A stretch of DNA of 64,000 nt from Mesorhizobium sp. J428 (GCF_024699925.1 NZ_JAJOMX010000004.1:1-64000), one strand, 5' to 3'. Numbered from the stretch's first letter, positions 18,049 through 26,858 are shown. Notes: generated by a model not told the origin, from the letters alone. Numbers and translations are program-made.

Positions 18049-19357
18049 ATGGAAGAAATCCTCCCCCATAGCCCCCGCGACGAGCCATACGGGAAATCGG
18101 TGCAGACGCGTCGCGCGATCCTCCTGGCGGCGGCGAAGCTGTTTAGCAAAGAGGGATACAACGCGACCACCATGCGGCGGATCGCCGAGGCGGCGAACCT
18201 GGAAGCCGGTAGCATCTACTATCATTTCGGCTCGAAGGATCAGATCCTGGACGAGGTCCTCGATATTGGGGTTAGACAACTCTACGAGCAAATTCGGGGG
18301 ATCGTCGAACGGTCGGCGGCGGAAGGTGACCCATTCCGGAAAACGTTCGCGCAGCTTGTCGACACTCACCTTTGTTTCCTTTTGAAAGAAAGTGATTTCA
18401 CTTCAGCGAATATCAGGAACTTCCCTATGCTGTCGGACAAGCGCCGCAGAGCGCATCGTCCCTTGCGAGAGGCCTATGCGCAGCTCTGGCGATCATTCTT
18501 GCAGCACCATCAGGACGATCTGCGTGGTGACATCTCGGTCACCCTGGTCAGCCAGTTCATCCTCGGAGCTATGAACTGGACAGCGGAATGGGCATGACAG
18601 CGAACGTTATCCGGTCAGTCTGCTGTCGGAACGCTTGTCGAAACTGCTGCTCGACGGCATGTGCACCAAACGTGGCGGAACGGTCAGAAAATCGGTCGAA
18701 TCTCTTGACCTGACAGATGGACTCGAACCAGCGGGGAAGGCCGAACGAACCCGCCATCAAATCCTTCGCACGGCCGCCCAAATCTTGCGAGAGAGCGGCT
18801 ACAAGGCCGCTACAATACGACGTGTCGCATCGGAAGCGGGCCTTGAGGCAGGCAGCGTCTACTACCATTTCGGCTCGAAGGAGGAAATTCTCGATGAGGT
18901 GCTCGACCTGGGCCTGCATGATCTCTTGAACGGCGTCAGCCATGCGGCCGCCATATGGCCGAACAAGGAAGATCATAGAAACCGGATCGCGACCGCGATC
19001 GCGACGCACATGGCATATTTGTTCCGTGCCAGCGAGTTTACCTCCGCCAACATCCGCATCTATGGGATGCTGCCGGAAGGGATCCGCTCGCGCCATCGGC
19101 CTGTTCGACACCAATACGCGAAGGTCTGGGATCGGCTGTTGCGCGAGGCGCAGACGGCCGGAGCCTTGCGCTCCGACATAAAGGTGGTTCCGCTACGGCA
19201 GGCCATGCTGGGCGCGCTGAATTGGACGGTCGAATGGTTCGATCCCGGCAAGGGCGACCAACGCGGATACTATACGCTTTCAGCTTTCACGGATCTGCTC
19301 ATCAAAATGCTGCTGGACGGTATTTCGGCCAACGGCTCAGCCCCGAAGATCACATAA
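18049..19357 (+). pseudogene. Tandem double TetR-family regulator with one frameshift
   Basis: The first TetR domain starts at 18049: helix-turn-helix ATTMRRIAEAANLEAGSIYY, then a ligand domain ending NWTAEW, where the frame stops at 18597. In the next frame the text continues as HDSERYPVSLLSERLSKLLL, the normal end of such a domain, through a linker and into a second TetR domain (TIRRVASEAGLEAGSVYYHFG) ending at 19357. Removing one G from GGG at 18590-18592 gives a single protein of about 435 residues with two full repressor domains. If the shift is real, the second half could start at TTG 18635 (240 residues). AtuR/LiuR-like local regulator by context. Confidence 0.75.
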
Positions 19358-19377
19358 TCGGGGCGCGAAGAATAGCC

Positions 19378-19780
19378 TCAGACCAATAGAAAATGATACA
19401 ACCCTTCGGCCACCGGCCGGGAGTCGTCATCCTGCCAACAGGCCGTCCGCACGCTTGCCATGCGCTTGCCCTTCCGCGTCACTGTGGCTTCGGCCATCAG
19501 GGCCCCTTTGACCGCCGGGCGCAAGTAGTCAACCGTCAGATTGATCGGCTTGGGTGGCTGCAGATCGGGACCATGGCTTACGCTGATCGCGGCGACCGCC
19601 TCCATGAAGCTCGCGATGATTCCGCCATGGTAGTATTCCATGATCGGATTTCCGATCAGTCGTTCGGCGAAGGGCATCGTCGCGGCCGCATGCGTTTCAG
19701 CAAGCTCGGTGATCATGAAGTCGAGAAACTGGAAGAACGGGTACTTTCCTGAGCTGCTGAGTTGCCAGATCCGGCGTCAT
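19378..19780 (-). pseudogene. PaaI-type thioesterase with N-terminal frameshift
   Basis: The conserved hotdog part is open from 19716 down (IMEYYHGGIIASFMEAVAA). Its true N-terminus is in another frame: MTPDLATQQLRK from ATG 19780, then YPFFQFLDFMITELAE once one A is dropped from the AAA at about 19745. ATG 19780 overlaps the stop of the previous thioesterase (ATGA), strong support for this start. Expected length about 134 residues. Acyl-CoA hydrolysis is the family function. A start at 19716 would give a 112-residue protein lacking the first helix. Confidence 0.75.
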
Positions 19781-20325
19781 TTGGAGGACCTGCTTTGCGT
19801 CATCGCATCGAAAATGCTGACCTCGCCCCGTGTGAGCGCAAAACTAGCGGCGCCACGGGCCACTTCGGCCTGATCCGGCTCATCGAACCAGATCCTGCCC
19901 GAATTGAACGCGATATGCCGGGTCTGCCGAATGCATTCTGCGCGCACCATGACGTCGGCCCGCGATTTCGCCGGGCGCAGATAGTCGACGCGGAGGTCGA
20001 GTGTCGCCATGCTGCTGATCCCGTCGATCGCCACGAAATTCGCTAGTCCGAACACGCTGTCCAGAAGGGCCGTCAACACCCCCCCATGCAGCAGGGTTTT
20101 GACCTCGTCGGCGCAGAAAGCGGGGTTGAACGGCATCCTGACCAGAACGCCATCAATCGCCACCTTTTCAATCTTCAGGTTCATCTCGGTAATCAGACCA
20201 CGTCCGCGATGGTTCCACATCCTGGCGATCTGATCTAGTTTCTTCTGGTCCGGATGGGTCAACTGTAAGGCCGATCTGTCAGTCGCCAAAGAATGCAGGT
20301 TTTCGTTTCTCGAGGAACGCGGCAA
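19777..20325 (-). CDS. PaaI-type hotdog thioesterase
   Basis: Up to 182 residues; the conserved region LLHGGVLTALLDSVFGLANF contains the HGG and Asp of the active site, followed by TLDLRVDYLRPAK. The start is uncertain: ATG 20325 would overlap the preceding crotonase by 47 bases, and GTG/TTG starts or an internal Met (MWNHRGRG) closer to the family N-terminus are possible. Two adjacent thioesterase genes in one operon could form a heteromer or have different chain specificity. Part of the operon driven from near 23200. Confidence 0.8.
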   Translation of the reverse strand: MPRSSRNENLHSLATDRSALQLTHPDQKKLDQIARMWNHRGRGLITEMNLKIEKVAIDGVLVRMPFNPAFCADEVKTLLHGGVLTALLDSVFGLANFVAIDGISSMATLDLRVDYLRPAKSRADVMVRAECIRQTRHIAFNSGRIWFDEPDQAEVARGAASFALTRGEVSIFDAMTQSRSSK

Positions 20326-21082
20326 GAGCTTCGTGGTGGTCCTTGGTCTGGTGCATCAGTGCCTGGTAGGCGGCGGCGGTATTCAGGAAATCCGGCAGGT
20401 CCATGCGTTCGGCATTGCGCATCAGCCGCTTGGCGACGCGCAGTGCGCGGGGCGGCTTGGCCGCAATTACGGCCGCACGCTCCCGCGCCCGCGCCATGAG
20501 ATCGCCATGCGGCACCACCTCAAGCACCATTCCTAGCTCCAGCGCCTCCTCGGCCCCGACCATCCGGCCGGTGAATGTCAGTTCGGCCGCTTTCTGGTGC
20601 CCGAGCCGCCGCAGGAGGAACCAGCTGCCTGCGTCGCCGGGAATGATTCCGAGGTTCAAAAATACCTCGCCGAATTTCGCCTTCTCCGACGCGATGCGCA
20701 TGTCGCACATCATCGTCAGGTCGCAGCCCGCGCCCACGGCCGGGCCGTTGACAGCTGCGATCGTAGGTATGTCGAGATTGTAGAGCGCGAGCGGTATCCG
20801 CTGAATGCCGGTGATGTAGCTGTCCGCCGCGGCCAGCGGATCTTTGCGGAACACGCTTTCGGGGTCTGACATTTCCTTGACGTCGCCGCCGGCGCAGAAG
20901 GCCGGGTCCGCGCCGGTCAGGATCATGACGCTCACCTCGGGATCGCGCTGCGCCTGGTCGAACGCGTCGAGCAGCCCCGCGATCATCTCGTTGCCGGTGA
21001 CGGGGTTGCGCCTGTCGGGGTCGTTGAGCGTCACCGTTGCGATGCGATCGGCAATCTCGAGCAGGACGACGGATTCACTCAT
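20279..21082 (-). CDS. Enoyl-CoA hydratase/isomerase family protein
   Basis: 267-residue crotonase. PAFCAGGDVKEM and GPAVGAGCDLTMMCDMR are the two oxyanion-hole blocks. At the two catalytic Glu positions of classical hydratase there is Asp (GCDL) and, by my alignment, a non-Glu in FGEVFLNLGIIPG, so the reaction may not be plain 2-enoyl hydration. The ATG overlaps the upstream SDR stop by 8 bases. C-terminal FLEKRKPAFFGD is typical. Confidence 0.85.
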   Translation of the reverse strand: MSESVVLLEIADRIATVTLNDPDRRNPVTGNEMIAGLLDAFDQAQRDPEVSVMILTGADPAFCAGGDVKEMSDPESVFRKDPLAAADSYITGIQRIPLALYNLDIPTIAAVNGPAVGAGCDLTMMCDMRIASEKAKFGEVFLNLGIIPGDAGSWFLLRRLGHQKAAELTFTGRMVGAEEALELGMVLEVVPHGDLMARARERAAVIAAKPPRALRVAKRLMRNAERMDLPDFLNTAAAYQALMHQTKDHHEALAAFLEKRKPAFFGD

Positions 21083-21932
21083 TCTTTCCGTCCCCCCGCT
21101 GACGCTCCTGGAACATGTCCGGATGGATCATGTCGCGGGCGTCGTGGCCCATGTGCAGGGTTTCTCCCCCGTCCACATACACATCCTCGCCGGTAATGAA
21201 GGAACCGAGCCTGGAGGCGAGAAAAATGATCGTCCCTGCGACGTCTTCCGCCGCCCCCATGCGGTTAAGAACTGACCGGTTTAGCTCGTGCCACTTTTTC
21301 GGCGGTATCGGGTAGCGGCCGAGCGCCTCTGTCTTGATCGTACCGGGAGCTACGCAGTTCAGGCGGATGCCGTATTCACCCCATTCGGCGGCGAGCGTCT
21401 TCATCAAGCCTGTGACGCCTGCGCGCGCGGCAACGGTATGGGCGAAGCCCGTAAGTGCGGTGCGGGTCGAGATCGCGGTTACGAATACGATCGAGCCGCC
21501 GTTCTCGAACATGAAGTGGTCGGCGGCGGCGCGCGTCATCTGCCACGAGCCGATCAGATTGTTGCGGATAACCGCCTCGAACCCTTTGTTGGTGATGTCG
21601 CGGGCGGCGGCGATATACTGGCCGCCGGCATTGTTCACAAGCACGTCGAGCCGACCGTAGTGATCTTTGATCTTCAGCATTGCCGACTCGACGCTCTTCT
21701 CGTCGCGAGTGTCGCCCGGGACGACGAAGGCTTCGCCCCCCGTCGCGCGGATCATCTCGGCGGTTTCCTGAAGCGGCTCCTCGCGACGGGCGAATAGCGC
21801 CAGTCTGGCCCCGCAGGAAGCCATTTCGAGTGCTGTGGCGCGGCCCATGCCGGAGCCCGAGCCAGTCACGAGAGCCACCTGGCCTGCCATGAGGTCGGGG
21901 GCGAAACGGCTCTGCACTTGTTTTTGTGCCAT
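21075..21932 (-). CDS. SDR-family protein lacking the classical Tyr-Lys active site
   Basis: 285 residues. Cofactor loop TGSGSGMG (residues 23-30) and VNNAGGQY are intact. Where Tyr-x-x-x-Lys is expected the sequence reads FAHTVAARAGVTGL, so Tyr and Lys are replaced by His/Thr and Arg. It is similar in this block to the SDR at 63017 (IAHSCAARAGV) and to 2,4-dienoyl-CoA reductase-like SDRs, where the Tyr is also displaced. A reductase of unsaturated acyl-CoA is a reasonable guess. It follows the chimeric dehydrogenase gene by 10 bases. Confidence 0.8.
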   Translation of the reverse strand: MAQKQVQSRFAPDLMAGQVALVTGSGSGMGRATALEMASCGARLALFARREEPLQETAEMIRATGGEAFVVPGDTRDEKSVESAMLKIKDHYGRLDVLVNNAGGQYIAAARDITNKGFEAVIRNNLIGSWQMTRAAADHFMFENGGSIVFVTAISTRTALTGFAHTVAARAGVTGLMKTLAAEWGEYGIRLNCVAPGTIKTEALGRYPIPPKKWHELNRSVLNRMGAAEDVAGTIIFLASRLGSFITGEDVYVDGGETLHMGHDARDMIHPDMFQERQRGDGKNE

Positions 21933-21942
21933 GTGCCGGGCC

Positions 21943-23157
21943 TCAGTTCTTCAGCAGTTCGCCGGAGATGATGAGCTTGCGCACCTCCTGCGTGCCCGCG
22001 CCCACCTCGAGAACCCGGCCCGTCCGATAGAGGCGGTTGACCTCGGTGTCGCGCATGTAGCCCGATCCGCCGTGAATCTGCACCGCGCGATCCAGCACGA
22101 AGGAGGTCGCTGCCGCAGCCTTGAAGATAGCCGCGGCCGTCAGCTTGTGGATCTCGCCACGCCCCCCTTCGCCTTCTTCCAGCCCCTCGCACATGGCGGC
22201 GGTGCGCAGCGACAGGCTGCGAGCGGCCTCGATCTCGGTATACATCTCGGCCAGCATGGCCTGCACCATCTGGAAACTGGCGATCGGCTTGCCGAACTGT
22301 TCGCGGATCCTGGCGTAATCGAGCGCCAGCTCCAGAGCCCTTTCGGCCATCCCCACGCAAACCGAAGCGACCATCGCCCGCTCCAGGTCGAGCCCGCTCA
22401 TCACCACCGAAACGCCGCTGTTCTCGGCCCCGATCATGGCCGAGGCGGGCACGCGGCAATCCTCGAACACCAGCTCGCCCGTGGGCGAGCCACGAAAGCC
22501 CATCTTGTCGAGCTTCTGCGCCACCTTGAAGCCGGGATTGTCGGTCTCCACGATGAAAGCCGAGATGCCCTTGGCGCCCTTCGCCTTATCGGTTTTTGCG
22601 TAAACCAGGATGACATCCGCGATCGGGCCGTTGGTGATGTAGATCTTCGAGCCGTTGATCACATAATCATTGCCATCGCGCACGGCGCCGGTGGCCATCG
22701 AGCCCAGCGCGTCCGAGCCCGCGCCGGGCTCGGTCAGCCCAAGTGCGCCGACCAGCTCGCCCGAGCACAGGCCGGGAACGTATTTCCGCACCTGCTCATC
22801 CGAGCCGTTCCTGAGGATGTTGTTGAGGCACAGATTGTCGTGCGCGCCGTGCGAAAGGCCGACTGCCGGGTTCCATTTCGAGATGGTCTCTGAGACCAGG
22901 GCCTGGGTAAATTCGTTCTGGCCGCTGCCGCCCAGCTCCTCGGGCGCGGTAATGCCCAGCAGCCCGAGCTCGCCCATCTGCCGAAACAAATCCTCGGGCC
23001 ACCATTCTTCCGCATCCATCTTCTCTTGCAATGGATGAAGAATCTCGCGCGCAACCCGATCCACGTGATCCACGATCTGCCGTTGTTCGGGCGTCAGCGA
23101 ATAGTTGGCCTTTATGGCCGCGAGCGCGGCCATGCCTGGCTCGGCCTGGACGTTCAT
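21943..23157 (-). CDS. Acyl-CoA dehydrogenase, mosaic of two paralogues
   Basis: 404 residues. Residues 1 to about 300 are identical to the dehydrogenase at 36973-38187, while the rest matches the protein at 38203-39407 (AMLAEMYTEIEAARSLSLR onward). The switch falls in a 39-base block identical in all three genes (22261-22299, coding QFGKPIASFQMVQ). The frame is intact, with GLTEPGAGSDALGS, GRGEIHKL and QIHGGSGYMRDTEVNRLYR. By family it oxidises an acyl-CoA (AtuD, citronellyl-CoA dehydrogenase, or isovaleryl-CoA dehydrogenase type). It is first in the minus operon from the operator at 23202. Confidence 0.9.
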   Translation of the reverse strand: MNVQAEPGMAALAAIKANYSLTPEQRQIVDHVDRVAREILHPLQEKMDAEEWWPEDLFRQMGELGLLGITAPEELGGSGQNEFTQALVSETISKWNPAVGLSHGAHDNLCLNNILRNGSDEQVRKYVPGLCSGELVGALGLTEPGAGSDALGSMATGAVRDGNDYVINGSKIYITNGPIADVILVYAKTDKAKGAKGISAFIVETDNPGFKVAQKLDKMGFRGSPTGELVFEDCRVPASAMIGAENSGVSVVMSGLDLERAMVASVCVGMAERALELALDYARIREQFGKPIASFQMVQAMLAEMYTEIEAARSLSLRTAAMCEGLEEGEGGRGEIHKLTAAAIFKAAAATSFVLDRAVQIHGGSGYMRDTEVNRLYRTGRVLEVGAGTQEVRKLIISGELLKN

Positions 23158-23485
23158 CTTTGATCCTCCCGATGGCTGCGCAACTTGCCTATTGATCAAA
23201 ATCAAACATATGTTAGAAAACGTTTCAAGTGGTGTCGAGCTGCGTGTGTCTTTTTTTGGGCATGCGCTTGGGAGGAAAGACGGAAGCTTGCCATCGGCGT
23301 CCACCCGAATGGACCGGGCGACAGGGAGGTTGCGATGACTGGGCGAACTGTGCGCATCGGCTGCGCCTCGGGGTTCTGGGGCGACACGCCCGAGGCGGTT
23401 GGCCAACTGGTGACGAAGGGCGACATCGATTATCTGGTCTTCGACTATCTTGCCGAGATCACGATGTCGCTGCTTGCGCGGGCGC
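22261..23485 (-). repeat. 1.23-kb inverted repeat, left arm
   Basis: Same sequence as 36644-37869 in opposite orientation, apart from one G missing in the G-run after the T7 tract near 23260. It contains the first three quarters of an acyl-CoA dehydrogenase gene, the divergent promoter/operator, and the first 151 bases of atuA. The arms enclose about 13.2 kb. Confidence 0.9.
23202..23217. promoter_or_regulatory. Candidate TetR operator, left inverted-repeat copy
   Basis: TCAAACATATGTTAGA, one mismatch from the perfect palindrome at 60474. It lies between the divergent acyl-CoA dehydrogenase (start 23157) and atuA fragment (start 23335), and is duplicated at 36913-36928. Confidence 0.7.
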
Positions 23486-23489
23486 TTAG
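23335..23489 (+). pseudogene. atuA fragment (5' end only)
   Basis: Begins ATGACTGGGCGAACTG and encodes [18 protein letters not shown] and onward, identical to both full atuA genes, for 50 codons, then leaves homology at 23485 and hits TAG within two codons. The break is 10 bases from an IS-like end (23496). Promoter and operator upstream are intact, so it may be transcribed into the IS debris. Confidence 0.9.
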
Positions 23490-23495
23490 GCACGC

Positions 23496-23530
23496 TATAG
23501 CGCGACAATCTGGGAGAGACGCCGTATGAT
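23496..23530 (+). mobile_element. Solitary IS end related to the outer IS at 8535
   Basis: TATAGCGCGACAATCTGGG and a following GAGAG match the left end TGTAGCGCGACAATCTGGG at 8535. No matching transposase follows, so this is an orphan end beside the broken atuA copy. Confidence 0.6.
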
Positions 23531-23586
23531 GATGCCCCACCACGTTCTCTAATCGCCTTTGTCAACGAGTTCCTTTCTTTCCGCTG

Positions 23587-23877
23587 ATGCAGCGTCTGCC
23601 GGGCTCAGGGTTCTCTCCGGGGTCGATCGGAAGGATCGCCCTAGTCTGGCACATGCTCACCAAGGAGAAGGAGTATATGTGGGCTCGGCCAAGCCTGGTC
23701 GCTCACAAGGTGCGCGGAATGGAACTGCAGGCGGGGAAGATGCAGAGGAAGGGCAATGCATGTAGGCCAACCTATGCCTACCACGTGAAGGAACTGCGGC
23801 ATCAGGAGATGAACATCGCCCGAAAGCCGAGGAGAATTACGAGCACTTCGCGGGCGCCTCAATCCGGCAAGGCTTGA
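23587..23877 (+). pseudogene. Transposase C-terminal remnant, possibly IS110-like
   Basis: The frame GRIALVWHMLTKEKEYMWARPSLVAHKVRGMELQAGK looks like the C-terminal tail of transposases related to the IS110 group; assignment is from memory of the pattern and tentative. No catalytic region is present. Confidence 0.4.
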
Positions 23878-23929
23878 ATAGGCTGCTCGGCGGCGCTTGC
23901 AGCCGATGCACCGCGCTTCTCCACGAGGT

Positions 23930-24238
23930 CGCCCGCGCATAAAGCGCTTGTCGATCTCATCCGTCGTGTACAAGAATCGGCGTACGTCAAAATGAAAGGC
24001 GTAGAAGGGCACGACCTCGCTCCAGGCGCGACGCCAACTCTGGGCGATGGCCGGATAGCGGCGCCCCCAGATACCTTCCTCGAAGGCGCCGAGTGCCGCT
24101 TCTCCGGCGACGGCGTCGAACACGATAGATGTTCTTCAGCGCGCCGGCGACCGGCTTGCGATCCTTGCGGGAGACAAAGTCGAGGCTGTGTCGCATCAGA
24201 TCTGACATAACCTTTTCCCCGGAATCAGTGTCAGCCAT
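23930..24238 (-). pseudogene. IS256-family (mutator type) transposase fragment
   Basis: Two frames together read DFVSRKDRKPVAGALKNIYR, then AVAGEAALGAFEEGIWGRRYPAIAQSWRRAWSEVVPFYAF and LYTTDEID. This is the conserved C-terminal half of IS256 transposases (with the WRRxW..PFFAF and YTTNAIE region), broken by a frameshift near 24115 and truncated after the Asp-Glu region. Inactive. Confidence 0.7.
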
Positions 24239-24529
24239 TCCTCGCGCGTCCTGCGTCGGATACCTATTCGAACGGCGGATCGGCCAAATCCCGGCGCGAC
24301 ACCAGTCTTACCATAAGCGTAGGCCGTAGCATCCGTGATGCGCCAGTCCGTGCTGGGAACCCGACCATCCTCGCAGGAACCTCCAGCCACCGATGCAAAG
24401 ACTGGCCGGAAATGGTGCAGCGGGAAACCGCTGCATCCTTCTTGTCGATCACACACCTCGTGGATAAAGATTTGCCGCCCAGTCCAAGGGTGCCAAGGAT
24501 AGAGAAGCTCGCGCTCAAAACCGGTCCCG

Positions 24530-24735
24530 TGGGCGTTCCGTCGTCGACTTGTATAACGAGGTGCGCCCGCATGGGGCGATCGGGCGCAATCCGATCTCTT
24601 GCTCAATCCCGACGGCGCCACCAGCCCGCCGTTGTGAAATGGCCGGGAAAACTCTCGCTTCCGGCGGTCCAGAGAACGGGACCGGAGCAAAACTTGGGGC
24701 GGACTCCAATCTACGGTTGAGGAGAAATCCCTCGG
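24530..24735 (+). pseudogene. IS3-family OrfB C-terminal fragment
   Basis: VVDLYNEVRPHGAIGRNPI corresponds to the conserved YNxxRPHSxLG tail of IS3-family transposases, followed by a divergent tail containing GGPENGTGA. Only the last part of the gene is left. The stretch 24239-24529 shows nothing recognisable. Confidence 0.6.
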
Positions 24736-24753
24736 CAGATCACGACCTGTGCC

Positions 24754-26349
24754 TTACATTCTGTAGACGCCATAATGCGGCGCGCCTGGGCTGACGCCCG
24801 CCGCACAGGTCAGCGCGATGCCCAGCATGTTTCGGGTGTCCAGCGGGTCGATGATCCCATCGTCGTAGAGCCGCGATGTAAACCAATAGGCCGAGGTTTC
24901 GTTTTCCGCCTTGGCGCGCACGCGGTCGCGCAATTCCTGCACCACCTCGTCGCTGAGATCGGGGTCGGCGCGGCGCATCTGTGCCAGCTTGACATCGCCA
25001 AGGGTGCGCGCGGCCTGTTCCGGCCCCATCACTCCCATCTGAGCATTGGGCCATGTCATGAGAAGCCGTGGATCCCATGCCCGCCCGCACATTCCATAAT
25101 ACCCGGCCCCGAACGCGCCAGAGGTCAGCACCGTCAGTTTTGGCACTTCGGAGCCGGCCTGTGCCATCAGCATCTTGGCCCCGTCCTTAGTGATACCGCG
25201 TTCCTCGTATTCGCGGCCAATCATGTAGCCGGTGGTGTTCTGCAGGAAAATCAGCGGCGTGCCGGTCTGATTGCAAAGCTGAATGAAATGCGCGGCCTTC
25301 AGCGAGCTGTCGTTGAACAGCACGCCGTTGTTGCCGAGAATGCCGACCTTGCAGCCCCAGATGCGGGCATATCCCGTCACCAGCGTGATGCCGCACTTTG
25401 GCTGGTATTCGTGAAACCGCGAACCATCGACGATGCGGGCAATGACTTCGCGCATGTCAAACCGCACGCGGTAGTCGGTCGGCACGATGCCATAGATTTC
25501 CTTTGGATCGTAGTAGGGCTCTTCGGGGGCCGCCCAGTCGAAGGCGCGGGGTTTGCGCGGAAAGGTGGCGACGATTTCCCGCGCCAGCAGGATTCCGGCC
25601 TGTTCGGTATCCACCGGATAATCACCGGTGCCCGAGATCGACGTGTGCATGTCGGCCCCGCCCAGATCGTTAACCGAAACCTCTTCACCGGTGGCGGCCT
25701 TGACCAGGGGCGGACCGCCCAGGAAGATCGCGCCGGTGTCGCGCACGATGATGGTATATTCACACAGCCCGGGCACATAGGCCCCGCCGGCGGTGCAATG
25801 GCCACAGACGATGGCGACCTGCGGTATGCCTTTCTTCGACAGGATGCACTGGTTGCGGAACACTCGCCCGCCCGGCGCGAAGACGCCTGACATTTCCTCA
25901 AGATAGCCGCCCGCGCTGTCGCAGATATGCACGACCGGCAGGTTGTTTTCCAAGGCGAATTCCAGCGCACGCACGATCTTCGGCACCGACATGGGATACC
26001 AGGCCCCGCCCTTGTTGGAGCTATCGTCGGCATGGATCACGACTTCGCGTCCGGAAATCACGCCGACACCGGTGATGACGTTGGCCCCCGGTGCCTGACC
26101 GTCATAGAGATCATAGGCCGCCAACGTCGAGAATTCCAGAAACGGCGTGCCGGGGTCCAGCAGAAGCTCCAACCGCTGGCGCGCGAGCATCTTGTTCTGA
26201 CGCTTCAGCCGGTCAAGATCGCGCTGGGGGCGGTCATAGCGGACCTTGTCCTGCAAGTCGTGGAACCGTTTCACCACGTCTTGCATTTTCTCAGAGGCTG
26301 CCTTGAACTCGGCTGAGTCCGAGCGGATCTGGGATTGCATTCGGCGCAT
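24754..26349 (-). CDS. Acyl-CoA carboxylase carboxyltransferase (beta) subunit, set 1 (AtuC/MCC-beta-like)
   Basis: 531 residues, usual for biotin-dependent acyl-CoA carboxylase beta subunits. Both carboxyltransferase halves show oxyanion motifs: GHCTAGGAYVP in the N-half and GAFGAGYYGMCGRA in the C-half. The enzyme moves the carboxyl from carboxybiotin to an acyl-CoA such as 3-methylcrotonyl- or geranyl-CoA. The ATG overlaps the BCCP stop (TGATG). It is the last gene of the operon beginning with atuA at 36794; the biotin carboxylase and BCCP partners precede it. Confidence 0.88.
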   Translation of the reverse strand: MRRMQSQIRSDSAEFKAASEKMQDVVKRFHDLQDKVRYDRPQRDLDRLKRQNKMLARQRLELLLDPGTPFLEFSTLAAYDLYDGQAPGANVITGVGVISGREVVIHADDSSNKGGAWYPMSVPKIVRALEFALENNLPVVHICDSAGGYLEEMSGVFAPGGRVFRNQCILSKKGIPQVAIVCGHCTAGGAYVPGLCEYTIIVRDTGAIFLGGPPLVKAATGEEVSVNDLGGADMHTSISGTGDYPVDTEQAGILLAREIVATFPRKPRAFDWAAPEEPYYDPKEIYGIVPTDYRVRFDMREVIARIVDGSRFHEYQPKCGITLVTGYARIWGCKVGILGNNGVLFNDSSLKAAHFIQLCNQTGTPLIFLQNTTGYMIGREYEERGITKDGAKMLMAQAGSEVPKLTVLTSGAFGAGYYGMCGRAWDPRLLMTWPNAQMGVMGPEQAARTLGDVKLAQMRRADPDLSDEVVQELRDRVRAKAENETSAYWFTSRLYDDGIIDPLDTRNMLGIALTCAAGVSPGAPHYGVYRM

Positions 26350-26858
26350 CAGCTGGCGTCCTTCAGCGGTTCGAAACCAATCAACACCACTTTACCGTCG
26401 AAACTATCGCCGGGGGCAAAATGCACCTCGGAAACGACACCATCACGCGGTGCGGTGATGGTGGTTTCCAATTTCATGCTTTCGATCACCATAAGGGTCT
26501 GGCCCTCGGTTACGGCATCGCCCGCGGCCACCGAGACGGAGATCACGGCACCCGGCATCGGTGCAATCATCCGGTCCTGCGGGGCACCGCCGTCGGCCTG
26601 GCCCAGGGGTTGCGACGGATCGGTGCGCCCGATCTCATAGGCGCGGCCGTCGAGGTGCACGAATGTGGCCTCTTCCCCCACGGCGATCCGCAGCGCGATA
26701 CTGGTGCCATTCAGATCCAGCGTAAAGGCGCCCTTGCCGGGCGCAGTCGTGAGGGCGCAGGGGATTTCACGATCGCCCAGGTGCAACACATGGAATTGCC
26801 CGACCGAGGCCAGCCAGACCGGGATTTCCTCTCCGTGGACTTCAAGAATACGGCGCAT
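26349..26858 (-). CDS. Separate biotin carboxyl carrier protein, set 1
   Basis: 169 residues. The C-terminal biotinyl domain has VIESMKLETTI around the acceptor Lys, with Ser instead of the usual Ala in (A)MKM. The N-terminal part resembles the linker/BT region normally fused to the carboxylase in MCC and geranyl-CoA carboxylase alpha subunits. Here it is a separate gene, coupled on both sides through TGATG overlaps with biotin carboxylase (upstream) and carboxyltransferase (downstream). It carries the carboxyl group between the two active sites. Confidence 0.85.
   Translation of the reverse strand: MRRILEVHGEEIPVWLASVGQFHVLHLGDREIPCALTTAPGKGAFTLDLNGTSIALRIAVGEEATFVHLDGRAYEIGRTDPSQPLGQADGGAPQDRMIAPMPGAVISVSVAAGDAVTEGQTLMVIESMKLETTITAPRDGVVSEVHFAPGDSFDGKVVLIGFEPLKDAS

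Noticed and set aside
18635..19357. Second TetR as an ordinary separate gene
   Set aside because: Its frame continues upstream into the exact C-terminus expected for the first TetR, the only start is a TTG within that domain, and no ribosome site precedes the true second domain.
24196..24690. A 164-residue minus-strand frame in the IS debris
   Set aside because: It is antisense to IS3-like sequence and contains no domain.
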